Of a stretch of DNA of 33,189 nt, positions 22,944 to 31,506 are shown one piece after another (positions within the stretch are counted from its first letter, which is position 1; every line of letters begins with the position of its first letter). Position numbers and translations under genes: made by a program. The notes beneath the pieces are model-generated. The model saw nothing but the letters and a program-made list of their open reading frames with translations, made no database searches and was not told the DNA's origin. The stretch lies in NCBI GenBank assembly GCA_002382445.1, contig DGAQ01000057.1, positions 1-33,189 of the forward strand, given 5' to 3'. Source of the DNA: Porticoccaceae bacterium UBA4026 (GTDB lineage Bacteria; Pseudomonadota; Gammaproteobacteria; Pseudomonadales; Porticoccaceae).

Positions 22944-23855
22944 CTAGCCTTGAAGAGCGGCCATCGCCTTCATGACAAACTTTTCTGTTTGCTTACCCCC
23001 TGATTCCAGCGCCCTATGCCCTGCTGTATCTGAAAGCTCATCCCACCTAGACACAATTTCATCAGGATTTTGACTCTCTTTAGGCACAAAAATACCATCG
23101 GTTTCATACATGTTAGCAGTCGCGTAGCCACCGGCTCCAGCGCACAATATAGTACGGGTTGGCGCACTTTCATCACAGAGTACAAGGGCACCAGCGGTAA
23201 CTGATTCGGCCGTCATAAGATCAAGGACCGCAGCCGGCAAAAGGTCTTCGGTCATGCGGGTACCGGCTGTAGGGGCCAAAGCGTTAACATGAATATTGTT
23301 TTTCCCACCTTCCAACACCAAGGTGTTCATAAAGCCCAGGACGGCCATTTTTGCTGCCCCATAGTTAGTCTGCCCAAAGTTGCCATACATACCACTGGCA
23401 GAGGTGGTCATGAGGATACGGCCATAGTTCTGCTCACGCATGATTTCCCACACCGCTTTAGTACAGTTAACCGAACCCATGAGGTGAACGTCCATAACCA
23501 ACTGAAAGTCCGCTAGGTCCATTTTACTAAATGACTTGTCGCGTAAAATACCAGCATTGTTAATAAGAATGTCAACTCGACCCCATTTCTCCATAGCCTG
23601 GTTGACCATATCTTGTACTTCGTCGAACTTAGCAACATTGGCACCATGAGCAAATGCTTCACCACCCGCTGATTCAATTAAAGCGACGACTTCCATTGCA
23701 GCATCTGAAGAGGCTCCTGTGCCGTCTCGCGCCCCACCCAAGTCGTTTACCACAAGTTTTGCGCCGCGCTCCGCAAGCGCGAGTGCATGAGAGCGACCTA
23801 GACCATTGCCGGCGCCGGTCACTATTGCTACTCGTCCTTCAAAATTAATACTCAT
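22944..23855 (-). CDS. MFE-2-like (3R)-hydroxyacyl-CoA dehydrogenase, SDR family
   Basis: The 303-residue SDR has VTGAGNGLGRSHAL at 13-26 and a long loop after beta-2 (NDLGGARDGTGASSDAA) characteristic of the dehydrogenase domain of peroxisomal multifunctional enzyme type 2 / 17-beta-HSD4. ILINNAGILRDKSF follows, with Ser152-Tyr165-Lys169 (NYGAAKMAV) catalytic residues. In MFE-2 this domain oxidises (3R)-hydroxyacyl-CoA made by a hydratase-2 (MaoC) domain, and here the MaoC protein is encoded 34 bases upstream as a separate gene. Related bacterial proteins act in sterol and branched-chain acyl catabolism. Confidence 0.92.
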   Translation of the reverse strand: MSINFEGRVAIVTGAGNGLGRSHALALAERGAKLVVNDLGGARDGTGASSDAAMEVVALIESAGGEAFAHGANVAKFDEVQDMVNQAMEKWGRVDILINNAGILRDKSFSKMDLADFQLVMDVHLMGSVNCTKAVWEIMREQNYGRILMTTSASGMYGNFGQTNYGAAKMAVLGFMNTLVLEGGKNNIHVNALAPTAGTRMTEDLLPAAVLDLMTAESVTAGALVLCDESAPTRTILCAGAGGYATANMYETDGIFVPKESQNPDEIVSRWDELSDTAGHRALESGGKQTEKFVMKAMAALQG

Positions 23856-23889
23856 CGTCTACCTCATAAAATTCTTTTAACGAAAGGCC

Positions 23890-24351
23890 TTAGTGGACCA
23901 TCTGAACGCTTAACCATTCCGCAACAAGCGCAGGCTTATCACCGCCCTCAATCTCAACAGTTATTTCAACTTTAAAATCAAACTGTCCAGGCCGCTTTTC
24001 AGTGATACCAAGAATGGTGGCATGACAACGGATTTTACTACCAACACGGACAGGGGCTACAAAGCGAACCTTGTCAAATCCTTTGTTAACGCCCATGTAG
24101 ATACCTTCAATAAGCAGATTATAACTCTGAGAAAAATAAGACAGCATTGATAGGGTTAGGAACCCATGAGCGATAGTGCCACCAAAGGGTGTATTTGCCG
24201 CTGCGACTGGGTCAATGTGAATAAACTGCCGATCGAGAGTGCAATCGGCGAACTCATTCACCTGCTCCTGAGTTACTTCAAACCAAGATGTCGGCTCACA
24301 AACGTGCCCAACATACTGCTCAATTTCTGTTTTATTAATCATCTGTGGCAT
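23890..24351 (-). CDS. MaoC-family (R)-specific enoyl-CoA hydratase
   Basis: The 153-residue single hot-dog protein has the hydratase-2 catalytic pair Asp40 and His45 in DRQFIHIDPVAA, followed by FGGTIAHGFLTLSM, the usual continuation of the motif. It should hydrate trans-2-enoyl-CoA to (3R)-hydroxyacyl-CoA for the SDR encoded next. The first ATG (MPQMINKTEIEQY) is preferred because AAAAGGAT lies about seven bases before it; an ATG three codons later is also possible. This is the first gene of the operon, behind a promoter with a consensus -10. Confidence 0.93.
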   Translation of the reverse strand: MPQMINKTEIEQYVGHVCEPTSWFEVTQEQVNEFADCTLDRQFIHIDPVAAANTPFGGTIAHGFLTLSMLSYFSQSYNLLIEGIYMGVNKGFDKVRFVAPVRVGSKIRCHATILGITEKRPGQFDFKVEITVEIEGGDKPALVAEWLSVQMVH

Positions 24352-24403
24352 TTTTTTATCCTTTTAGGATGGGGTGAAGGAATCGAAGCTATTACATATT
24401 GAC

Positions 24404-24433
24404 ATTATATCTGCCAATATATTATTAACACAA
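24404..24433 (-). promoter_or_regulatory. Predicted sigma-70 promoter of the MaoC-SDR-thiolase operon
   Basis: The minus strand has a consensus -10 TATAAT (24409-24404) and TTGTGT (24433-24428) as -35 with an 18-base spacer. Predicted start is near 24397, about 45 bases before the MaoC ATG. Confidence 0.6.
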
Positions 24434-24503
24434 CTTTACCATAAAAAAGGACCGCTGTGCCAAGGGTGACCGGGTTATAGCCGGCGATGTTATCATGAAA
24501 ACA

Positions 24504-24518
24504 ATGACTGACAGTCAT
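24504..24518. promoter_or_regulatory. Perfect 15-bp palindrome, possible operator
   Basis: ATGACTG-A-CAGTCAT is a perfect inverted repeat with a single central base. It lies in the 350-base gap between the M2 peptidase gene and the MaoC operon, about 70 bases upstream of the predicted MaoC promoter -35. The size and symmetry suit a TetR- or GntR-type regulator. The rest of the gap holds the MaoC promoter and a weak terminator-like repeat near 24642-24674, and otherwise nothing I can support. Confidence 0.45.
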
Positions 24519-24641
24519 GTAATATTGACCACTGAGTCGTGTCAGCACACAGAGTGAATGTGGTAAATTCTTAACACCATCGCGTCAGGATAGATGAACA
24601 TCTAAGTGTCACATAAGGAAAATACTCTACCAACAAAACCA

Positions 24642-24674
24642 CCCAAGCAAGAACATTAACACTCCATACTTGGG
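24642..24674 (-). terminator. Weak inverted repeat after the M2 peptidase gene
   Basis: CCCAAG (24674-24669 on the minus strand) can pair with CTTGGG (24647-24642) across a 21-base loop that contains further short complementarity. TGGTTTTGTTGG follows. It lies 27 bases after the peptidase stop and is the only terminator-like structure there, but it is weak. Confidence 0.3.
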
Positions 24675-24701
24675 CGTTCCCATATATACCTTAGCCACGA
24701 T

Positions 24702-26504
24702 TTACCAACCGCACTGATTTCCTTGATTTTCTTTTATCAGCCAGTCATTCAGAGGTGAAAAATAATCAATAATAGCGCTACCGTCCATGCCTCGTTGTCC
24801 GGTCATAGCCTCCATAGCATCGGGCCAGGGCTTGCTTTGCCCCATAGTTAACAAATCACCCAACTTTTTACCGGCAACCTTATTGTCATAGATTGAACAC
24901 TCATGAAGAGGCCCATCAAACCCAGCGATATCGCACAACGCCTTGTGGAACTGGAATTGCATAATAAACGACAAAAAATAGCGAGTATAAGGCGTGTTTC
25001 CGGGAATATGGTACTTAGCTCCCGCATCAAAGTCAGCCTCCGAGCGCGCTATCGGTGGGGCTATGCCTTGGTACTCTTCCCGTAATTTCCACCAACCCGC
25101 GTTATAGTCCTCAGGGGCGATCTCGCCAGAAAATACCTGCCAGCGCCACTCATCAATCATCTTACCGAAGGGTAAAAAGGCTATTTTTTGCAACGCCATC
25201 TTCATCTGTTTGTTAATGGTTGCCTCATAGCTATCCACTGTCTCACCAATTAAGCCTTTTTGTTTCAGGTAGCCTGGCGTCATGGACAACTGGATCGTGT
25301 CACCGATGGCCTCATGAAATCCATCGTGGGCCCCACCTTTAAACACTGAAGGCTGGTCTTTATACATCAGGTAGTAATAAATATGCCCTAACTCATGGTG
25401 CAAAGTCCCAAATTGCTCTTCATTGATTTCTACACACTGCTTTATTCTTGGATCATTTCCATTGTCAATATCCCAGGCACTTGCGTGACAAACGACGCTG
25501 CGATCACGAGGTTTTACAAGCATTGAATTGACATAAAAACTGTCAGGCAAGGGCGGTAAACCTAGAGAAGTAAAAAATGCTTCCGCGGCCTTCGTCATCT
25601 CAATCTCATCATAACCCTGCTCAACCAGTGCTTCAGTGACATCTAATGACGCCACGCCCTCATAGGGTTCGGCGATGTCATAAATATTGTCCCAAGTCTG
25701 AGACCACATATTACCGAGCAAATGTGCAGGAATTAAGCCATCTGCTGGCACTTTGTCAACGCCATAGGTATCACCTAATCTATTGCGCACATAGCAGTGC
25801 AGTTCTTCATAGAAGGGTTTGACCTGATTCCACAGTCTCCGTGATTCAAGAACAAAGGATTCGCTCTCCATGTCATAGCCGCCCTGCCAGAGATCAGCTA
25901 AATTTTCATAACCAAAATCATTAGCGCCCTGATTAGCAATCTCGACAAATCGCTGATATTGCTTTCGATAAGGGGGTGATACTGAACGCCATCCGCGCCA
26001 GACATCGAGCAATTCCTCATAGTTTCTGGATTTAGCTAGCACCGCTTCAAGCTCTTGTAATTCAAGGCATTCACCCAGCTCATTGCAATAACGTCCAGCG
26101 CCGTACTGGCCTTCCATTTCAGTCATGATTCGTGACATTTCAGATCGTAACGCGGGATCATTTGGCGCGGGCGCTGCCGAGCCGCGCAACATCAGCTCAA
26201 TGGCTCGCGCTGTAACTGCGTCCATATCGGTACCTTTGAAGGCCTTAGCTTGCTTGACCATGCTACTTTCAAACGCCAAGGCACGCTCGCCGGCTTTGGT
26301 TGCTAGGATCGCCGTGTCTGGGATTATGTAAGTATTTCTCACCCAATAGGCCGCACTCACCTCTTTATTAAGTTCACTACCCTCTTGCTGTATACGTGCC
26401 ACAAAATCTTTAGCTGATTCGGCAGGTTGCTTAAAAACCTCACCTTGGTCACAACTAGCCAACGCCATAGCAACCAATAACATTGAAAATAAATTCCTTT
26501 TCAT
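24702..26504 (-). CDS. M2-family (ACE-like) peptidyl-dipeptidase, lipoprotein
   Basis: M2 peptidases are zinc enzymes related to angiotensin-converting enzyme that release dipeptides from peptide C-termini. The zinc motif HELGH is at about residues 370-374 (TLHHELGHIYYYL), with the downstream Glu in HEAIGDTIQLS. PYTRYFLSFIMQFQFHKALC near the C-terminus is characteristic ACE-family sequence. I chose ATG 26504 (600 residues): AGGTG lies six bases upstream and it yields a clean lipoprotein signal, MKRNLFSMLLVAMALASC. A GTG nine bases earlier, abutting the transporter stop, is the alternative. The mature protein would start C-D-Q, an Asp(+2) inner-membrane retention signal in E. coli. It is the second gene after a POT dipeptide/oligopeptide transporter. 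Confidence 0.93.
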   Translation of the reverse strand: MKRNLFSMLLVAMALASCDQGEVFKQPAESAKDFVARIQQEGSELNKEVSAAYWVRNTYIIPDTAILATKAGERALAFESSMVKQAKAFKGTDMDAVTARAIELMLRGSAAPAPNDPALRSEMSRIMTEMEGQYGAGRYCNELGECLELQELEAVLAKSRNYEELLDVWRGWRSVSPPYRKQYQRFVEIANQGANDFGYENLADLWQGGYDMESESFVLESRRLWNQVKPFYEELHCYVRNRLGDTYGVDKVPADGLIPAHLLGNMWSQTWDNIYDIAEPYEGVASLDVTEALVEQGYDEIEMTKAAEAFFTSLGLPPLPDSFYVNSMLVKPRDRSVVCHASAWDIDNGNDPRIKQCVEINEEQFGTLHHELGHIYYYLMYKDQPSVFKGGAHDGFHEAIGDTIQLSMTPGYLKQKGLIGETVDSYEATINKQMKMALQKIAFLPFGKMIDEWRWQVFSGEIAPEDYNAGWWKLREEYQGIAPPIARSEADFDAGAKYHIPGNTPYTRYFLSFIMQFQFHKALCDIAGFDGPLHECSIYDNKVAGKKLGDLLTMGQSKPWPDAMEAMTGQRGMDGSAIIDYFSPLNDWLIKENQGNQCGW

Positions 26505-26513
26505 GATTTTCAC

Positions 26514-28241
26514 CTAGTCTGCTCCATGCATCATTTTAGTGATCGCCGGTGAAATCAATAACATTAATACCGATATTCCAAGTGCGATATAACCCACTTG
26601 AGAATAAACCTCGATATAACCGGCTTTTGCCGCTGCAACATTAGTCATCTGGCCACCAATCGTTTCTGCGCCTGTGGTCCGTGCGATAACGCCGGCCAAG
26701 AGATTAGATAAACCAGAATAAAGGAACCATGCACCCATGGTCATGCCAACAATTCTAGCCGGCGCCAACTTAGTGACCGCTGACAGGCCAACCGGCGATA
26801 CCATTAGCTCGCCCATTGTGTGTATCCAGTAGATAAGAAAGATGAAATACACTGGAGTGAGGCCAACTTCCCCAGATCCCTTCATACCTGCCACCAAAGA
26901 TAAGAACCCCAACCCTGCCATAGCCACACCTAGAGCAAACTTCACCGGCGTAGAGGGGTTTAGATTTCGTTTGGCCAGCCAAATCCACAGCCAGGCCGCC
27001 AGAGGTGCAAATAGGAAGATGTAACCCGCATTGAGAGACTGGAATACTGGCCCAGGAACCGACCAACCAAACATTTCTCGATCAACTAAACGAGCCGTGA
27101 GTAAGTTGAGTGAAGACCCGGCCTGCTCAAAAAGAGCCCAAAAGGGAATCTGAGCTAAAATAAAGTAGATAGCCGCCAACATCCGTGAGCGTTCATCACC
27201 TTTGAGCTGTAATACCGTATAACCTATCATCCCCAGCATCATAACAACGCCAAGCGGCCCCAATATGCCTACAGCCAGCTCCGCATTCATCACTAGTAAC
27301 ATCGAGACGGCTATAATCGCCAAACCAACCGAGTAGCAGAGCCATTCCACATTAATACCAAGAAACACTTTTTCCTTTAACTTCTCTGGGTTCGGCGGCT
27401 CAGCCTTGCCCTCAAGCCAACTCTGGCAGGATAAAAACACAACCAAACCAATTAGCATGCCAATGCCTGCCAAACCAAAGCCGTATTTCCAACCGTGGAC
27501 GATACCAAGATATCCACAAAAGATTGAGGCTAAAAAAGCACCCATATTGATGCCCATGTAAAAGATGGTAAAACCGGAATCGCGGCGTGCATCACCAAAT
27601 CCATACAGTGAACCGACAATGGTAGATATGTTTGCCTTCAAAAAGCCAACACCCGCAATGATTAGCGCTAAGGATAAATAGAGGATATTGAGATACTTCT
27701 GCTCGGTCTCCACCGTCAGGGTAAATTCGTCGCGATCAATGCTGGCTGGAAGACCTACCGAATCAGGATCGGCAATATCCATAGTAGTCTCAGTAAAGGT
27801 GATATAGGAGGTTCCGAGAACGGTCACAATCTGCTGCCGCGCATCACCGCCACGGGCATCGAGGACAATTTCGTACTGATTTTCACCATAGTTTACCAAC
27901 TGCCTAGAACCATCGCCCTCAAAGGTCATCCCAAAATGGCCAAAGGTAAGCAGTATTGCGCCAAAAGTCACCGCTTTACGGGCACCCAAGTATCGATCCG
28001 CTAAGGATCCACCAATAATCGTCATAACATAAACTAGCGCGCCATAGGCGCCATAGAGCAAAGTGGAACTTTCATCGGACATTAGAAAATGCTGAGTTAA
28101 ATAAATAATCAGCAATCCGCGCATCCCATAAAAGGAAAAGCGCTCCCACATTTCCGTTAAAAACAAGATAACTAGGCCCCGCGGATGCCCCATAATGGTT
28201 TTTCCATCGCGATTGCCGACTGGAGTTTGTGCTGTTGCCAT
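26514..28241 (-). CDS. POT/PTR2-family proton-dependent oligopeptide transporter
   Basis: The 575-residue inner-membrane protein imports di- and tripeptides with protons. The first helix carries the EMWERFSFYG motif (ExxERFxYY), whose residues bind protons, and FLKANISTIVGSLYG and DSGFTIFYMGINMGAF are PTR2 signatures. Residues about 105-190 form a hydrophilic insert between the third and fourth helices (GENQYEIVLDARGGDARQ), predicted to face the periplasm. Such an insert is absent from compact POT proteins such as E. coli DtpA. The stop codon abuts the M2 peptidase gene, so the two are an operon: the peptidase makes dipeptides and this carrier imports them. Confidence 0.94.
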   Translation of the reverse strand: MATAQTPVGNRDGKTIMGHPRGLVILFLTEMWERFSFYGMRGLLIIYLTQHFLMSDESSTLLYGAYGALVYVMTIIGGSLADRYLGARKAVTFGAILLTFGHFGMTFEGDGSRQLVNYGENQYEIVLDARGGDARQQIVTVLGTSYITFTETTMDIADPDSVGLPASIDRDEFTLTVETEQKYLNILYLSLALIIAGVGFLKANISTIVGSLYGFGDARRDSGFTIFYMGINMGAFLASIFCGYLGIVHGWKYGFGLAGIGMLIGLVVFLSCQSWLEGKAEPPNPEKLKEKVFLGINVEWLCYSVGLAIIAVSMLLVMNAELAVGILGPLGVVMMLGMIGYTVLQLKGDERSRMLAAIYFILAQIPFWALFEQAGSSLNLLTARLVDREMFGWSVPGPVFQSLNAGYIFLFAPLAAWLWIWLAKRNLNPSTPVKFALGVAMAGLGFLSLVAGMKGSGEVGLTPVYFIFLIYWIHTMGELMVSPVGLSAVTKLAPARIVGMTMGAWFLYSGLSNLLAGVIARTTGAETIGGQMTNVAAAKAGYIEVYSQVGYIALGISVLMLLISPAITKMMHGAD

Positions 28242-28436
28242 AGTAATGATCCCTAAGATTTTTTTGATTATAGTTATTTAACTGGGTTTACACAGGTAAG
28301 ATTGCGTAATTTGCGAAAACCATACCACAGACTAAGCCCTTGAGTAAGCGACTGTGAGCCTAAACGTCGGCCAACGTACAATATTTCTCACGTAGCCGAT
28401 TTTAATCTAAGTAGTGCAGACAGGATTGACCAAAAT

Positions 28437-28859
28437 ATGAAGGATTTTTGTACAACCCAGCAGCTATTTTTAGACAATAAACCAGAATTTCTCGATATCC
28501 TCGGATTTAAACAAAGCTCATACAACGACGAGACTATGCTTTTTTCATGCATCTTCGAGCCCTCAGAGGCCCTGACCCACTCCAATGGCTCAATCGTTCA
28601 GGGTGGTTTTATCGCCGGTATGCTCGATTCAGCGATGGTGCAGTACATTCTGCATCTGCATGAGTTCAAGGTTAATCCCTTGACTCTAAATATTGACGTG
28701 ACTTACTTGCTGCCATGCCGGCCCGCGGAAGTCGAGGTGACTGCCAGAATACTTAAAGCCGGCAAAAGTATCGTATTCACCAGCGCAGAATTAGCACAAG
28801 ATGGCAATTTAGTGGCAACTGCATCCGCCACCAACAAGTTAGTTCCGTTTTCAAGATAG
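28437..28859 (+). CDS. PaaI-type acyl-CoA thioesterase (hot-dog fold)
   Basis: The 140-residue single hot-dog protein has GSIVQGGFIAGMLDSAMV, matching the PaaI motif HGG...LxDxA, with Gln replacing the usual His at residue 55 and Asp64 as the probable catalytic acid. NPLTLNIDVTYLLPCRPAEV and the final strands fit the family. It should hydrolyse an acyl- or aryl-CoA ester and so recycle CoA in the catabolic pathway. It is divergent from the POT gene across 195 bases (28242-28436), where I see only a poor -10-like TACAAT near 28377. An AT-rich tract follows its stop. Confidence 0.85.
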   Translation: MKDFCTTQQLFLDNKPEFLDILGFKQSSYNDETMLFSCIFEPSEALTHSNGSIVQGGFIAGMLDSAMVQYILHLHEFKVNPLTLNIDVTYLLPCRPAEVEVTARILKAGKSIVFTSAELAQDGNLVATASATNKLVPFSR

Positions 28860-28955
28860 TGAAATTATTTATATTTTTTATATAGTTATATCCATTTATT
28901 AATGTGAATTATTTTTTATTCGTAACCAATATTATCAAGCTGCACAGGACAGCAT

Positions 28956-28984
28956 TTGGCACCTAATCGAAACCGATTGGCACC
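28956..28984 (+). promoter_or_regulatory. Tandem TTGGCACC direct repeats upstream of the acyl-CoA dehydrogenase operon
   Basis: TTGGCACC occurs at 28956-28963 and again at 28977-28984, 21 bases apart, which is two helical turns. Between them AATCGAAACCGATT is itself a small palindrome. The first copy extends to TTGGCACCTAATCGAAA, nearly identical to the site at 13416-13432, and the second continues as CACCAATTAAA. Equal helical phasing suggests two regulator dimers on one DNA face. The remainder of 28860-29049 is strongly AT-rich and holds no gene. Confidence 0.5.
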
Positions 28985-29049
28985 AATTAAACAGACGTAT
29001 AATTACCGACTAGTTAAGGTTCAATAAGACACCAACGGGAATAACAATA

Positions 29050-30285
29050 ATGACAGAAAACAGCCAGCTGGCAGGCCAACAAAGTATGGAGAGCACCGAA
29101 TTATCCGACTTCCGTAAAGGCATTATTGACTGGATCAAGCACAATACTCCTGCCGACCCAGGATTTTTGCTGCCTCAAACATTTATGGAGGTCGGTTCAG
29201 AGCAAGTTTTGGATTTCCTTCGAGAATGGCAGTATAAGGTCTGGTCTGCTGGTTATCTTGGCATGGCATGGCCGAAACAGTACGGCGGTGGCGGCATGCC
29301 GCGCCTTTTTCAACAGATTGCTGATGAGGAGATGAGACGAGCCAGGGTTCCGATCTGCTTTAATGTAATCGGTCTCGGCTGGGCTGGACCATTGATTATC
29401 GACACAGGCACCGATGTTGAGAAGGAAACCTACATAAAAGGCATCCTTAACGCCGAAGACATCTGGTGCCAAGGCTTTTCCGAGCCCAACCATGGCTCCG
29501 ATCTGGGTAGCATTCAGACCCGCGCTGAAAGAGACGGTGATGAATATGTCATTAATGGTAGTAAAATTTGGACAACCTTAGGTAACTATGCAAAATACAT
29601 GATTTTATTGGCCAGAACCGATGCGCAAGCTGAACGCAGATACAACGGCCTGTCATTTTTTCTTGCCCCTATGGGTGCCAACGGTATTAGCACCTCCCCT
29701 ATTCAAAAACTGACGGGTGAATACGGCTTTACAGAAACCTTTTTTACTGACGCCCGCATTCCAGCCAGTTGCATAATGGGCGAAGAGGGTCATGGCTGGC
29801 GTATTGCCATGCATACCCTTCAGTATGAGCGAGGTGCCGAAGCTGGTGCCGCAGGCGGTGTATCAATATTATCCATTGTGATGGATGATCTGCTCAAAAT
29901 GGCCCAAGACGTTGAGCGGGACGGACAACCCTTACTGCAAGACCCCATAACGCGAGACAATTTGGTTAAATTTTTGATTGAAGAACAGGCGCTTTACCTC
30001 GGTGAGCGGCGAGTTGGGATTCCGGCGCTGTGCCGAGACTACCCGAACTCTCTGGCCCTGTCAGGCAAGTTACGTGGCACGGAGTTTTTTCGTCGCATGC
30101 GCCAATATGCACTAACACTGCAAGGCGCGCCGGGTGCTCTATACGTTGGTGATGACCAAGCTGTAGACGGCGGTTTCTGGCAAAGGGCTTATCTAAATAA
30201 CTTTTCTACTACCATCGGTGGTGGTACCAGCCAGGTTCAGGCCAATATTATCGGCGAGCATGTACTCGGGCTGCCAAAGGATTAG
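29050..30285 (+). CDS. Acyl-CoA dehydrogenase, larger subunit-type
   Basis: The 411-residue FAD enzyme would introduce a trans-2 double bond into an acyl-CoA. It shows WPKQYGGGGMPRLFQQI, GFSEPNHGSDLGSIQTRAER (substrate/FAD-facing loop), IWTTLGNYAKYMILLARTD and the C-terminal TIGGGTSQVQANIIGEHVLG, the FAD-adenine contact. RNA spacing to the next gene is eight bases, so the two are cotranscribed. Adjacent, dissimilar acyl-CoA dehydrogenase genes often encode alpha2-beta2 heterotetramers, as for the ChsE enzymes of steroid side-chain breakdown. That is my preferred reading here. Confidence 0.93.
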   Translation: MTENSQLAGQQSMESTELSDFRKGIIDWIKHNTPADPGFLLPQTFMEVGSEQVLDFLREWQYKVWSAGYLGMAWPKQYGGGGMPRLFQQIADEEMRRARVPICFNVIGLGWAGPLIIDTGTDVEKETYIKGILNAEDIWCQGFSEPNHGSDLGSIQTRAERDGDEYVINGSKIWTTLGNYAKYMILLARTDAQAERRYNGLSFFLAPMGANGISTSPIQKLTGEYGFTETFFTDARIPASCIMGEEGHGWRIAMHTLQYERGAEAGAAGGVSILSIVMDDLLKMAQDVERDGQPLLQDPITRDNLVKFLIEEQALYLGERRVGIPALCRDYPNSLALSGKLRGTEFFRRMRQYALTLQGAPGALYVGDDQAVDGGFWQRAYLNNFSTTIGGGTSQVQANIIGEHVLGLPKD

Positions 30286-30293
30286 GGGACATA

Positions 30294-31427
30294 ATGATCA
30301 CAAGAACAGCAAATCTCGATATATCTTTCAGCGACGAGCAGGCCATGATCCTAGATAGCGCCAAAGTTTTTTGTCGTGACAAATCTGACATAACTACTGT
30401 GCGTAGCCTTTTAAAAAGCGAAACCGGCTACCAAAACGATGTCTGGGCAGAAATGATTGCCCTAGGGTGGACAGGTTTAGCTCTACCTGAGCAGTATGGC
30501 GGTTCAGGAATGGGCCTAGGAGCAACTATCCCACTCGTTGAGAGCATGGGCCGGTATTTACTATGCACGCCATTCATAACATCAACGATTGCCGCTCAGG
30601 CCATTCTGCGCGGCGGCACCAACCAGCAGAAAAGTCGTTGGCTACCAAGTATGGTCGAGGGCGCCGTCGCCACCATGGCGCTGCTAGACAACGAAGACTG
30701 GGGTGCGACGCAAATCCGCTGCACCTTAACGCCTAAAGACGGCGGTTTTGTGCTTGAAGGCAAAAAGCTACAGGTCAATGACGCCGCCGTGGCTGATATT
30801 TTTCTGGTCTTGGCCTCGTCTAACGGAGTGCCAACACTGGTAGTGGTTGAGGCAAAGGCATTACCTGAGGGCGCTATTAGCAACAACACCCTTGTAGATG
30901 AGACAAAGCGCGCGGGTAATGTCAATTTTAGTGGCGTCACAATCAAGGCTGATGCCATATTAGCCAACGCCGCTGAAGCCCTTCAGGACGTGCGCCTCAT
31001 TGGCGCACTGTTGACAGCGTCTGAGGCCACAGGTACCTCCGCTGCCGCACTAGATACCCTGGTTGACTATCTTACTACTCGAAAGCAGTTTGGCCGTCTA
31101 ATCGGCTCCTATCAGGCTTTAAAGCACCCTACAGTAGACATATTGTTGCAAATGGACTCGGCACGAACGTTTATCTACCATGCTGCCACCCTCATTAGCG
31201 ATGCACACCTAAACAAAGATACAGAAATCGCCTGCCGCATGGCCAAGGCACAGGCTACGGACGCCCTACTATTTGCCGGCGACCGCGCGGTGCAATTCCA
31301 CGGCGGCATGGGCTTCACCTACGACTGCAACGCAATGCTTTACATTCGTCGCGCTCAATGGGCACAGCACCAATATGGCGATGCCCAACATCATCGTAAA
31401 TTACTAGCGCCTCTGCTGCTCGACTAA
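30294..31427 (+). CDS. Acyl-CoA dehydrogenase, smaller partner
   Basis: The 377-residue protein has LGWTGLALPEQYGGSGMGLG near the N-terminus, a poorly conserved middle domain and a well-conserved C-terminal helical domain with RKQFGRLIGSYQALKHP and AVQFHGGMGFTYDCNAMLY. The middle lacks the GxSEPxxGSD loop seen in its neighbour and reads ALLDNEDWGATQIRC instead. This is common in the partner subunit of heteromeric acyl-CoA dehydrogenases. It lies eight bases after the first dehydrogenase gene. Substrate is unknown. Confidence 0.92.
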   Translation: MITRTANLDISFSDEQAMILDSAKVFCRDKSDITTVRSLLKSETGYQNDVWAEMIALGWTGLALPEQYGGSGMGLGATIPLVESMGRYLLCTPFITSTIAAQAILRGGTNQQKSRWLPSMVEGAVATMALLDNEDWGATQIRCTLTPKDGGFVLEGKKLQVNDAAVADIFLVLASSNGVPTLVVVEAKALPEGAISNNTLVDETKRAGNVNFSGVTIKADAILANAAEALQDVRLIGALLTASEATGTSAAALDTLVDYLTTRKQFGRLIGSYQALKHPTVDILLQMDSARTFIYHAATLISDAHLNKDTEIACRMAKAQATDALLFAGDRAVQFHGGMGFTYDCNAMLYIRRAQWAQHQYGDAQHHRKLLAPLLLD

Positions 31428-31506
31428 AGACGATAAAGAAGCCGGTTAAATATCACTAAAAGCCCTATGAGCAGGACCTTCGCACGGTTATTTCAATGCG
31501 GGCCAC

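Noticed and set aside
28957..28973. TGGCAC as the -24 element of a sigma-54 promoter
   Set aside because: TGGCAC is present twice, but the required -12 GC element (TTGC at the fixed spacing) is missing in both copies and in the related 13416 site.
30596..30967. 123-codon minus-strand reading frame
   Set aside because: Antisense to the second acyl-CoA dehydrogenase, rich in Ser/Thr/Pro, no recognisable motif.
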